From Dehalococcoidia bacterium (GTDB lineage: Bacteria > Chloroflexota > Dehalococcoidia > Dehalococcoidales > E44-bin46): DNA of 9,411 nt. A program made the translations under genes and the position numbers. Under the pieces are notes generated by a model, which was given only the letters and a program-made list of their open reading frames with translations, was not told the origin of the DNA and ran no database searches. This document shows, piece after piece, positions 1 through 6,224 of the stretch (the first letter of the stretch is position 1; the number at the start of each line of letters is the position of its first letter). The DNA is taken from positions 1-9,411 of the forward strand of contig DAOWAU010000019.1 in the NCBI GenBank assembly GCA_030634425.1, given 5' to 3'.

Positions 1-1113
1 TATATTAGTCCATTGCACCGTGTTCTGGTTGGGTAGCCCCCAACTGGTCGCGGAAATGGAGTACGGCGATGAGTAGTCTGGAAACACATCATACATTTCC
101 GGGTCATTGGTCAGGTTTGCGAGGTCAGCATGGATGTCAAAGGGAGCGGTGGCATTTTTCACTGTCACCGTTATCGTGGATTGGGTTTGTACGTTATCCC
201 CCTCATCTATAGTGATGTCCAGAATGCAGGGGTAGTCCTGGCTAATGTCTATGCTGGTATACGTCACAGGCACGGATTTAGTGCTTAATGTTGCCAGTCC
301 AGCATACAGTGCGTCGGCAGTCACATCTCCCGCAGGGAAGCTGATTTGCCGTACGGCTGTGCTCACAATAACAATCTCGCTTTGCTCAAGGTCAACCTCC
401 ACCGTTGTATCCGCGGTGCTCGTCCCGGCCAGAAGCTGTTCCCAGGCTTCCGGATAGGCCGTGTCCATGGTAATGGTCACCGATTTGATCTTGGAGCGGC
501 TATAGGATTGGGACAGCGGTTTTATCTCAATCGACTCCGTTTCCATGGATGAAGACGCCGTCAAGTTCTCGGTTAAAACCGGTATATAAATCTCGTCACC
601 TACTATTAGCGACTGCTCATCCGTGGTTGCGCTTGCGTCCCCATAGTCCCTGATTATCACCCCGTGTTCATAGACTAGCTTTGGGCTATCAACATTGCCC
701 TGCACCTCATAGATTATTCGATTTGAGCTATAGCTCGTGGTAATCGTTGGGTCCCCTAAGCCATCGATGGTATATTCAATAGAGACCTCTACGCTTTCCG
801 AGGTCAGCGTACCAGCCACTCCGATGCCAGGATTCGCCAGGAATATCCGATTGGGATAACGTACTCCCATCCGGATATCGCTGGACTTTGGTGTCTGAGA
901 TAATGCCACATCCTCCACGTCTGATTTGAAGGCCATCATGTCATCATGGACCACGTCAAGGTGCTCGAATTCTACATCCTTGTTCCAGATAGGCACGTGG
1001 TACGCCTGTATGATGCCGTATAGCGTCACCATGGTCACCAATATCAGCATGGCACCAAGTACCGCAGAGACCCCTCTTTCCTCTTTCCACAGGCTCCGAA
1101 TTTTAGCTCTCAT
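1..1113 (-). CDS. Large pilin-like secreted protein with class III signal peptide (3' end cut by window edge)
   Basis: An open frame with no stop runs from here off the left edge, giving 371 visible residues. The N-terminus has a short basic leader, then KEERG followed by VSAVLGAMLILVTMVTLYG, a hydrophobic helix at about residues 15-36. This matches the class III (archaeal prepilin peptidase) signal, with cleavage expected between Gly14 and Val15. The usual VSPV is VSAV here. The rest is rich in Thr, Ser and Val and looks like beta-strand extracellular domains; I do not recognise a named family there. The ATG at 1113 is preferred: it leaves 11 nt after GGGAGG and gives a 14-residue leader, close to the 13 of the other pilin. 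The ATG at 1122 lies only 2 nt from that site. The gene follows the second platform protein after a short gap, so it is probably the last visible gene of the pilus operon. It may be a minor pilin, tip protein or adhesin displayed by the filament; that role is inferred. Confidence 0.85.
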   Translation of the reverse strand, partial: MRAKIRSLWKEERGVSAVLGAMLILVTMVTLYGIIQAYHVPIWNKDVEFEHLDVVHDDMMAFKSDVEDVALSQTPKSSDIRMGVRYPNRIFLANPGIGVAGTLTSESVEVSIEYTIDGLGDPTITTSYSSNRIIYEVQGNVDSPKLVYEHGVIIRDYGDASATTDEQSLIVGDEIYIPVLTENLTASSSMETESIEIKPLSQSYSRSKIKSVTITMDTAYPEAWEQLLAGTSTADTTVEVDLEQSEIVIVSTAVRQISFPAGDVTADALYAGLATLSTKSVPVTYTSIDISQDYPCILDITIDEGDNVQTQSTITVTVKNATAPFDIHADLANLTNDPEMYDVFPDYSSPYSISATSWGLPNQNTVQWTNI

Positions 1114-1124
1114 CTTGGCCATAT

Positions 1125-1130
1125 CCTCCC
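1125..1130 (-). promoter_or_regulatory. Ribosome binding site of the large pilin-like gene
   Basis: GGGAGG on the minus strand. It is 2 nt from the ATG at 1122 and 11 nt from the ATG at 1113. A 2-nt spacing is too short for normal initiation, so this site favours the downstream start. Confidence 0.55.
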
Positions 1131-1147
1131 GAACACCTATGGCTAAC

Positions 1148-2068
1148 CTACATCAATAGGGTGTAGGCAATAACTGCCACTACGATAAAGAAAACCGAGT
1201 GCTTAAGCCCAGCAACCGCCTTCCCTTCACCTATCTTCCCGGTGATAATACCGGCAAAAAGGCCCTGTATCACCAGAGCATGGAAGAAAAGCATATTGTA
1301 TAGAGCCAGGTCCTCCTCAGACACGGCAAACTCTCCCATCACACCGGGCAGGGCTTCACCAGTAGAAACTTCGGCCGCCTCCTTCATCATGGGGAGGAAG
1401 ACATAGCTCATAACCAGTATCACAGCAAGGAAAACGAAGTAGCTGACGTAACAGACCAGAAGGTATGGCTTGGTCTCCGAGCTTCTTCTCCTTTCCAGGG
1501 CTTTTGTCTCCTCCACGTCGGTGGCAACGCCCTCCAGTACCTCACCTAACTGACCACCCATCCTAAATGCCTCGATTAGGGTATAAATCGTTCTTCGGAT
1601 AAGCGGCGTAGGGTATTTCTTAGCGAAGTGAAGCAAAGCGTCCTCAAAGGAGACACCCCATGACATCATATTATCAATCTGTTTTATAGCCGGGGTGAGC
1701 GCACCATAGTGCCCTCTGGCAGCAATGCTCATCGCCCCCTCTAGAGTCATTCCTGATTTTACGGACAGGCTGATATCGCGCACCATAGCCGGAAACTCTG
1801 CCTCTAATCTACTAATTCTTCTTGTCTCATAGAAGTTAAAAAAGCCCGGTGGCATAATAGTCAGGATAAGGGCCAGAATTCCGATATTCATTGGGTCGAC
1901 ACCCAGGTAGAAGGCAACAGCGGCACAAGACATCGCAATTCCGCCCGAGATAAGATACAGCAGATAATGCCTCTCCCTCATGGTACGCAGTGGGGAATCA
2001 ATGAATTGCAGCAGGGTAGACTTCCGTCTGTGCTGCTCTACTGCCTCAAGCATCATATCCCTGTTCAT
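1148..2068 (-). CDS. Type IV pilus/Tad-type inner-membrane platform protein, TadC-like (T2SSF family)
   Basis: 306 residues. Probable membrane helices lie at about 35-55, 60-80, 203-226, 257-276 and 287-305. Between them is a cytoplasmic T2SSF (GspF) domain at about 85-200, with EFPAMVRDISLSVKSGMTL and the conserved stretch FRMGGQLGEVLEGVATDVEE. Members of this family (TadB/TadC, ArlJ, PilC relatives) form the membrane platform that the assembly ATPase turns or pushes to insert pilin subunits. The gene starts 1 nt after the stop of the preceding platform gene, and a GAGGGG site lies in that gene's end, so the two are probably translated together and may form a heteromeric platform. The next gene, a pilin-like protein, lies a few tens of bases downstream. 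Family assignment is firm; the exact ortholog name is not. Confidence 0.9.
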   Translation of the reverse strand: MNRDMMLEAVEQHRRKSTLLQFIDSPLRTMRERHYLLYLISGGIAMSCAAVAFYLGVDPMNIGILALILTIMPPGFFNFYETRRISRLEAEFPAMVRDISLSVKSGMTLEGAMSIAARGHYGALTPAIKQIDNMMSWGVSFEDALLHFAKKYPTPLIRRTIYTLIEAFRMGGQLGEVLEGVATDVEETKALERRRSSETKPYLLVCYVSYFVFLAVILVMSYVFLPMMKEAAEVSTGEALPGVMGEFAVSEEDLALYNMLFFHALVIQGLFAGIITGKIGEGKAVAGLKHSVFFIVVAVIAYTLLM

Positions 2069-2069
2069 C

Positions 2070-2981
2070 TTACTTTATCCCCTCTGGTGTCAAAATATCG
2101 GTAAGCAGTACAAACAACATCGAGCCCAGCGGGATATACCCGTATATGATTGCCATCAGAATCATTGGGCTTGCCCCTCCTAACATCATCATGGCAGCGA
2201 ACATGACAATAACAAGGAGCGGCGCCGCCACCAGCCCGATGATGTAGACCTCAGAAACTAGACCCAGAGCCGCAATGAACTCGGTAAACTCCTTTCTATT
2301 CTCTTCCATGGCTTCCTGCGCCTTGCTGATAAAGTAGGTTCCCATTTCGCCTCCGGAGAGGGCATTCGTCACCGCCCCTTGGATAAATGTTCTCAGATGT
2401 GTGGAAGGAGTAGCGGAAGCCAGGTTGCGCAACGCGCTTATGAAATCAAAACCGAGCAACTCAACGTCCTTTACCACCATCTTCGCTTCTTGACTTACTT
2501 CGCCGAAGAATTCCCCCGTCTCGGCAAGCTTCTTGAAAATCAGGTAAGGAATGACACCTGTGGTAGCCATGAATGACATCCAGCAGATGGCATAGGGTAG
2601 ATGGCCGTCTATCTTCTTTTTCCTTTCCCAGCCTCTAACCCGGGGATAGAGAATAAAGAGGAGAAACATAGCCAGAAAGCAAGCAAGCACCGCGACGACA
2701 ATCAGACTGAAGTAAACCAAAAATCCCAACGGGGAGATTTCCGCTTCGAGGAGGAATCGCCAGCTTGGCACATAGTTAATGAGGAGGACCGACACCATCA
2801 GCCCCAGGGTGACGTAAATCAGCGCCAGCACCAGGGAATACAGGGTAGCAGTGGATAGCCATGTTTCTACAGGGACATATATCCTGGCCTTTATCAAGTC
2901 ATTGGTCAGGAAGGAGAAACGGGTTCGTCTTCTCCTGTAGTAATCACCAAAGAGAGGCAGAGCTATTGTACCCATGTTCAC
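2070..2981 (-). CDS. Type IV pilus/Tad-type inner-membrane platform protein, TadB-like (T2SSF family)
   Basis: 303 residues with probable membrane helices at about 45-70, 85-113, 245-268 and 272-295. The T2SSF cytoplasmic domain lies at about 120-240, with IDGHLPYAICWMSFMATTG, the segment ELLGFDFISALRNLA and the Gly-rich ALSGGEMGTYF. This layout fits the archaeal ArlJ/TadC-like platform of type IV pilus machines. The start is a GTG at 2981 that overlaps the ATPase gene's TGA as GTGA, 7 nt after GGGAG. The next ATG (2975) would be 13 nt away, so GTG is preferred. The 4-nt overlap implies translational coupling with the ATPase, its direct partner in the family. The partner that shares the membrane platform is probably the TadC-like protein encoded next. 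Confidence 0.9.
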   Translation of the reverse strand: MNMGTIALPLFGDYYRRRRTRFSFLTNDLIKARIYVPVETWLSTATLYSLVLALIYVTLGLMVSVLLINYVPSWRFLLEAEISPLGFLVYFSLIVVAVLACFLAMFLLFILYPRVRGWERKKKIDGHLPYAICWMSFMATTGVIPYLIFKKLAETGEFFGEVSQEAKMVVKDVELLGFDFISALRNLASATPSTHLRTFIQGAVTNALSGGEMGTYFISKAQEAMEENRKEFTEFIAALGLVSEVYIIGLVAAPLLVIVMFAAMMMLGGASPMILMAIIYGYIPLGSMLFVLLTDILTPEGIK

Positions 2982-4870
2982 CGTATCTCTCCCTGCAGCA
3001 GGCGCTTTTCGACCTCATCGGGACGTATACTATAGTCAAATAGCAGTCTACTTAATGTATAGAAGTCGTTTACCTTGCTCTCACGCAGCAAATTCATTAT
3101 TCTCAGCCGCCGGGCAAACTCTGCTGATAAATCCTCCTCGCTCATGTTCAGCTTTTCCATGGCCTCTAGGAAGACCTTGGACTCCCCACTGAATTGGAAG
3201 CTGCCAGCGGTACTTCGGAAAACCTCATTCGTCTTGAGGGTTTCGTTTTCAAAGTCAATACCGGTCACCTCTATCACATTAGTGCATCTTCTGGATCTAA
3301 TATCACCGACCTTCACCATCCTGACCAGCGCCACGATGTCTATGCTGTCAAGCAGCATTAGCGGAATGTCGATGGGGGGCTTGGTCAGCCTTTTCACCAA
3401 CGACTCCACTGAGTCGGCATGAAAGGTGGAGAAGGTGATGTGGCCAGTGGCCATAGCCTGGAAAAGGGTATAGGCTTCTCGTCCTCGCACCTCTCCCACC
3501 AGCAGGTACTCAGGTCGCTGTCTGAGGGCAGTTCGGAGCAGGTCAAACATCTCTATCGAGCCACGCTCTGCGGTATCCCTGGTGACAGAGGGTATCCAGT
3601 TCTGGTGAAGAAGGTTTATTTCCCTGGTATCCTCAATGCTGACCACCTTGCTATTGGGCGGTATGAACATGGAGATGGTATTGAGGAAGGTGGTTTTCCC
3701 CGTTGCCGTGCCGCCAGCAATGAGGATGTTAAACCCGTTTTCCACCGCCATCCAGAAATAGACAGCCATCTCTACCGACAAAGTCCCGAGGTTTATCAAG
3801 TCTATCGGAGTGAAGGGTGTCTCCCTGAATTTCCTTATAGTAAAAGTCGAGCCTTTGGTGGTAACTTGACTTCCTATACGCAGTTGTAGCCGGTCCTGGT
3901 TAGGCAGCGAGGCATCCAGAAGGGGTCTAGCCATAGAAATGTGCCTGCCTGACCTCTGCGCCAGCTTGTAAATCAAAGAGTCTAGCTCCTCTTGGTTAAA
4001 GGTAACGTTGGTTTCTAGCGACCCGTATTTTTGGTGGTAGACATAGACCGGAATCCCAGCTCCATCAGCCGATATGTCTTCGGCCTTCTTGTCTCTCAGT
4101 ACCGGGTCAAGCCTGCCGTAACCTATCAGGTCTCTTACCACGTAGTACATTATCCTTTCTATACTCAAAGGGCTTAAGCGGATGCCAAAGTCCCTGGTTA
4201 TTTCCTGGACCTTTTGCCTCAGGAAGTCCTCAGGCTTATCCAATGAGGCGAAATCCACATTAATTGTCTCGTAGAGCCATAACCTTATCTCCTTTAGTAG
4301 CTCCTCCTCGCCCTTGGTCAGGCTAACCTCGCATACCTGATAGGTGTGAGGCTGGCTCGCTTCAATGCCAATGTAGGCGTAAGGTTCGTTCACTGGATAC
4401 ACCTCCAGGAATCTTTCCCTATCTATCTCCGGCGCCAACCCCAGCTCAAGGGCATCCTCTATTGCCTCACTGTTTCCCCCCACAATTGCGGGTTCCTGCT
4501 CTATATCTTTCTCTGTCTGCTTACCGGTAGCCACAGTTTTCTGGGGTTGCTCAGCCTCTTGCTGCTGAGAGGCTGGTTTGTCCTCCTTTTTTACCTGCTT
4601 CACGGTGTCTGTAGCCTTTCTCGCTTTGCTCGCTTTTCTTTTTGCCTCTTTCTGTGCCTGCTTCTCGGCTAGTTTTGACTGTTGGGCTTCTTGAGCCTTT
4701 CTTCTTGCCTCCTCTTTAGCCGCTAGCTTCTCCGCTTTCCGGCGTCTTGTCTCGAGGCCCTTGAGCAGTGGATAGTGGCACCACTCGCAGGAGTCAATAC
4801 CACTGGTTTCTTGTCCACAATTGGTACATCTTATCTCTTTGCCTGAAACTCGTTCTTGAGCTACAGCCAT
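2978..4870 (-). CDS. Pilus assembly ATPase (TadA/CpaF/VirB11-type) with N-terminal zinc ribbon and coiled coil
   Basis: 630 residues from the ATG at 4870. Cys15, Cys18, Cys28 and Cys31 form a CxxC-x9-CxxC zinc ribbon. Residues about 41-115 are very rich in Lys, Glu, Ala and Gln and should form a charged coiled coil or linker. The ATPase follows: an N-terminal domain at about 190-350, Walker A GGTATGKTT at 386-394, SIEDTREI near 411-418, Walker B region YLLVGEVRG at about 455-463, and a His box with GHITFSTFHAD at about 476-486. This family hydrolyses ATP as a hexamer under the T2SSF platform to drive assembly of pili or archaella. The core is complete with all catalytic motifs. The zinc ribbon plus coiled coil is an extension that bacterial TadA/CpaF lacks. 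A GTG at 4894 extends the frame by 8 residues, but GAGGGAG sits 8 nt before the ATG at 4870 and would lie inside that extension. The gene heads the platform operon and is coupled to the TadB-like gene by a 4-nt overlap. An archaellum ATPase (ArlI) is possible, but no other archaellum genes are present. Confidence 0.95.
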   Translation of the reverse strand: MAVAQERVSGKEIRCTNCGQETSGIDSCEWCHYPLLKGLETRRRKAEKLAAKEEARRKAQEAQQSKLAEKQAQKEAKRKASKARKATDTVKQVKKEDKPASQQQEAEQPQKTVATGKQTEKDIEQEPAIVGGNSEAIEDALELGLAPEIDRERFLEVYPVNEPYAYIGIEASQPHTYQVCEVSLTKGEEELLKEIRLWLYETINVDFASLDKPEDFLRQKVQEITRDFGIRLSPLSIERIMYYVVRDLIGYGRLDPVLRDKKAEDISADGAGIPVYVYHQKYGSLETNVTFNQEELDSLIYKLAQRSGRHISMARPLLDASLPNQDRLQLRIGSQVTTKGSTFTIRKFRETPFTPIDLINLGTLSVEMAVYFWMAVENGFNILIAGGTATGKTTFLNTISMFIPPNSKVVSIEDTREINLLHQNWIPSVTRDTAERGSIEMFDLLRTALRQRPEYLLVGEVRGREAYTLFQAMATGHITFSTFHADSVESLVKRLTKPPIDIPLMLLDSIDIVALVRMVKVGDIRSRRCTNVIEVTGIDFENETLKTNEVFRSTAGSFQFSGESKVFLEAMEKLNMSEEDLSAEFARRLRIMNLLRESKVNDFYTLSRLLFDYSIRPDEVEKRLLQGEIR

Positions 4871-4980
4871 AAGTGAATCTCCCTCGCCTGGCACACCCGG
4901 CTCCAGCTTAGGTTACTATCCTCAACTACCAGCACTTTCACCTTTTCCTCTCCTAACTGAGATGTCAGGCGCAAACTCAT
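4861..4980 (-). pseudogene. Receiver-domain N-terminal remnant
   Basis: A 39-residue frame from ATG 4980 (or GTG 4939-4941) to a TAG inside the first codons of the ATPase gene. It contains KVKVLVVEDSN, the signature start of a response-regulator receiver: beta-1 followed by the acidic pair Glu-Asp. An AGGAG lies 8 nt before the internal GTG. After the Asn the resemblance ends at once, and nothing of the remaining roughly 100 residues of a receiver is present. I read it as the stump left by a deletion that brought the ATPase gene close. It overlaps the end of the helix-turn-helix frame in another phase, so both could come from one HTH-receiver gene now broken by frameshifts. It could also be a chance match; the motif is only about ten residues. 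Confidence 0.45.
4879..4885 (-). promoter_or_regulatory. Ribosome binding site of the assembly ATPase
   Basis: GAGGGAG on the minus strand, 8 nt before the ATG at 4870. It lies inside the frame extended from the GTG at 4894 and so decides the start in favour of 4870. Confidence 0.75.
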
Positions 4981-5183
4981 AGCGTTTCCCTTCCCGGTCA
5001 CGGACCAACGGGAAGGGTATATTCCCCCTCGGCTTATTCAGTATTCGGTGTAAAGTCATTTCGGACACCCCGATAATTGTGCCTAGCTCCCCCGTATGGG
5101 GTTAACCTTATTCGAGTAGTCTGACCGGGTGCCGGTAACGCTACCCAATCTGTCAGGCGTACTCGCCGGGTAACATTAGTCTT
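4922..5183 (-). pseudogene. Frameshifted helix-turn-helix protein remnant
   Basis: Two adjacent frames read as one protein if one G is removed from the five-G run at 5089-5093. The upstream frame (from 5183) has VRLTDWVALPAPGQTTRIRL then TPYG. The downstream frame continues GELGTIIGVSEMTLHRIL, a typical helix-turn-helix, then NKPRGNIPFPLVRD and REGKRYEFAPDI, ending at TGA 4922-4924. No ATG, GTG or TTG opens the upstream frame after its stop at 5184-5186. In its own frame the downstream part could only start at GTG 5068, cutting the HTH in half. The gene sits between the pilin and the ATPase in the same direction, suggesting a former local regulator. A single-base sequencing error at the G run would explain the shift but not the missing start codon. 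Confidence 0.5.
4988..5017 (-). repeat. 9-bp inverted repeat (hairpin) between pilin and ATPase
   Basis: The arms CCCTTCCCG and CGGGAAGGG pair perfectly across a 12-nt loop that holds a further GTC/GAC pairing. No U-run follows in the minus-strand transcript, so it is not a standard terminator. The 3' arm contains GGGAAGGG, which lies just before the ATG at 4980, so the hairpin would hide a possible ribosome site. It may also act as a processing or attenuation point between the abundant pilin and the ATPase operon; that is inference. Confidence 0.6.
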
Positions 5184-5200
5184 CTATTTGGCTATTACCC

Positions 5201-5653
5201 TTAGCGCACCAGCACATTGGTATCAAGCAAAATGGCGTCACTAGGCACATGGACCGCGATGAAGTGATACCACCCTGCAGCTATGTCAGTGGTACCGTCC
5301 GTTGTTATATCCGTCACATCTAGAGTTGTGCCCGTCGATATAGCATTGGCACCAGTTAGGGTCTGCGATGTGAAGTCTGTGACAGCCTCTTTCCCCGCTG
5401 TTATCGAGCATTTCCAGTCGCTGGCGACTATACTTTCCCCGCCATTGTGCTTGACCAGCAGCGAGTTCGAGTCGGTCGGGTCATCCAAAACAGACAGCAC
5501 AACATTAGGTGTCTCTGTGATGTTCCCGAAGTAGCCGTAGGCGAAACTGGCTACTACCGCTCCCATGACCACGGTTATGGCAACCATCAATATCACGCCA
5601 ATTACCGGGGACACACCTCTCTGGTCTCTCAGAAATTTCTTGAAGTATTTCAT
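5201..5653 (-). CDS. Archaeal-type type IV pilin (class III signal peptide)
   Basis: 150 residues. The leader MKYFKKFLRDQRG is basic and 13 residues long, followed by VSPVIGVILMVAITVVMG and a continuing hydrophobic helix to about residue 43. The prepilin peptidase site is expected between Gly13 and Val14. This is the typical N-terminus of archaeal type IV pilins (Pilin_N/DUF1628 family). The short beta-rich head includes KHNGGESI, matching the Gly-Gly-Asp/Glu-Ser motif common in these pilins. The subunit would be threaded into a filament by the ATPase and platform proteins encoded downstream. The ATG at 5653 is preferred because GAGGT lies 7 nt before it; the frame is open back to 5701, which would give an unnaturally long charged leader. 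It has its own leader region upstream and a 330-nt gap downstream, so it is probably expressed at a different level from the assembly genes. It is likely the major pilin, by inference from its size and position. Confidence 0.93.
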   Translation of the reverse strand: MKYFKKFLRDQRGVSPVIGVILMVAITVVMGAVVASFAYGYFGNITETPNVVLSVLDDPTDSNSLLVKHNGGESIVASDWKCSITAGKEAVTDFTSQTLTGANAISTGTTLDVTDITTDGTTDIAAGWYHFIAVHVPSDAILLDTNVLVR

Positions 5654-5660
5654 GTAATTT

Positions 5661-5665
5661 ACCTC
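5661..5665 (-). promoter_or_regulatory. Ribosome binding site of the pilin
   Basis: GAGGT on the minus strand, 7 nt before ATG 5653. It lies inside the longer frame starting at 5701 and so marks 5653 as the start. Confidence 0.65.
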
Positions 5666-5683
5666 TTGCTTCGATTTGTATCG

Positions 5684-5689
5684 TTTATA
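5684..5689 (-). promoter_or_regulatory. Candidate promoter element (TATAAA) of the pilin gene
   Basis: TATAAA within GATATAAACG on the minus strand, about 30 nt before the pilin ATG. In a bacterium it would serve as a -10 box, but no good -35 is seen 16-18 nt upstream; the palindrome occupies that place. In an archaeon it could be a TATA box, which would leave only a very short leader, at odds with the Shine-Dalgarno site. Confidence 0.35.
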
Positions 5690-5704
5690 TCTATCCATCA
5701 TTTT

Positions 5705-5776
5705 TTATCTGGTAATACCAGAAGGCATCACCTTCCTCTCGGACATAGTGGCTATAGTGCTCTTTTTCATCGCCAT
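5705..5776 (-). other. Possible 23-residue leader ORF before the pilin
   Basis: ATG 5776 to TAA 5705-5707 encodes a basic, methionine-rich peptide (MAMKKSTIATMSERK and eight more residues). AAGGTG lies 3 nt before the start, which is close. The frame crosses the palindrome. It may be chance; it lies in an otherwise empty 133-nt leader. Confidence 0.2.
5708..5722. promoter_or_regulatory. 7-bp palindrome, possible operator of the pilin gene
   Basis: TCTGGTA and TACCAGA form a perfect inverted repeat around a single base. It lies about 19 nt upstream of the TATAAA element, at the place of a -35 box. The form and position fit a dimeric regulator site. It is not followed by a T-run on either strand, so a terminator is unlikely. 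Confidence 0.4.
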
Positions 5777-5786
5777 GGGCACCTTC

Positions 5787-6224
5787 TCATACACCTGCCA
5801 TTGCCATTACAGTATCTAGAACCACCGTTGCATCCGCCCCTTTGTTGAGAAAGAGAACCGACTTCGTAAGGTAACTCTCGGCTCCCCCCTGATAGCTCTC
5901 AATTATGTCCTTTCCTTCATCCGAGGCGGTAAGCACCACCACCGGTATGTCCCTCAACCTTTCCTCGCCCTTTACTTGTCCCAGTATCTCTAGCCCGCTA
6001 ACCTTCGGCAGCTTTAGGTCAAGTAGGATTAAGTCTGGCTTGGGGTTAACCTCTTTGTCGGCATAATCGCCTCGGTTATACAGGAAATCGAGCGCCGCCC
6101 TGCCATCTGTAATCCAAAATAGTCGTGGCTTCAGCTTCCCCTTCTCCAGTGCCCGCCTCATAAGCACGGCATGCTCCTCGGTGTCCTCTATCAGCAATAT
6201 GTTTAGCTCCCTTTGCATGGTCAT
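5787..6224 (-). CDS. Single-domain response regulator, Rcp1-like receiver
   Basis: 145 residues forming one receiver domain and nothing else. The acidic pair is Glu13-Asp14, the phosphoacceptor Asp69 (in PDLILLDLKLP), the switch Thr99 (VVVLTAS) and the conserved Lys121 (YLTKS). The long loop with ALDFLYNRGDYAD and the PKPDLILLDL stretch are typical of the Rcp1-type regulators that partner phytochrome-like or other hybrid kinases. The Pro that normally follows the Lys is Ser, and the last helix region (VLFLNKGADATVVLDTVM) is not the usual Rcp1 tail. ATG 6222-6224 overlaps the previous gene's TGA as ATGA, and GGAGGG lies about 7 nt before it, so the two receivers are translationally coupled. 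With no output domain, it should act by phosphotransfer or by binding a partner; a role in pilus control is inferred only from position. Confidence 0.93.
   Translation of the reverse strand: MTMQRELNILLIEDTEEHAVLMRRALEKGKLKPRLFWITDGRAALDFLYNRGDYADKEVNPKPDLILLDLKLPKVSGLEILGQVKGEERLRDIPVVVLTASDEGKDIIESYQGGAESYLTKSVLFLNKGADATVVLDTVMAMAGV

Noticed and set aside
245..1159. Plus-strand open frames over the left gene
   Set aside because: They lie opposite a continuous minus-strand frame with a clear pilin leader and show no recognisable protein features.
3419..3889. Plus-strand frame of 156 codons
   Set aside because: It is opposite the catalytic core of the assembly ATPase and has no protein-like motif.
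4871..4894. GTG start adding 8 residues to the assembly ATPase
   Set aside because: The ribosome site GAGGGAG lies inside this extension and is well placed for the ATG at 4870.
5124..5136. ACCGG/CCGGT hairpin as a terminator after the pilin
   Set aside because: Only 5 bp with a 3-nt loop and no T-run on the minus strand.
5168..5200. GGGTAA/TTACCC pairing just after the pilin stop
   Set aside because: Six base pairs across a 21-nt loop, with no T-run; too weak to call.
5101..5200. Possible c-di-GMP (GEMM) riboswitch, prompted by GGGTAGCGTTACC
   Set aside because: The other conserved GEMM segments and paired helices are not present, and this stretch reads better as a decayed protein gene.
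5654..5701. Longer pilin starting at 5701
   Set aside because: It would give a 29-residue charged leader, and the GAGGT site would lie within it; the ATG at 5653 gives a normal 13-residue leader.
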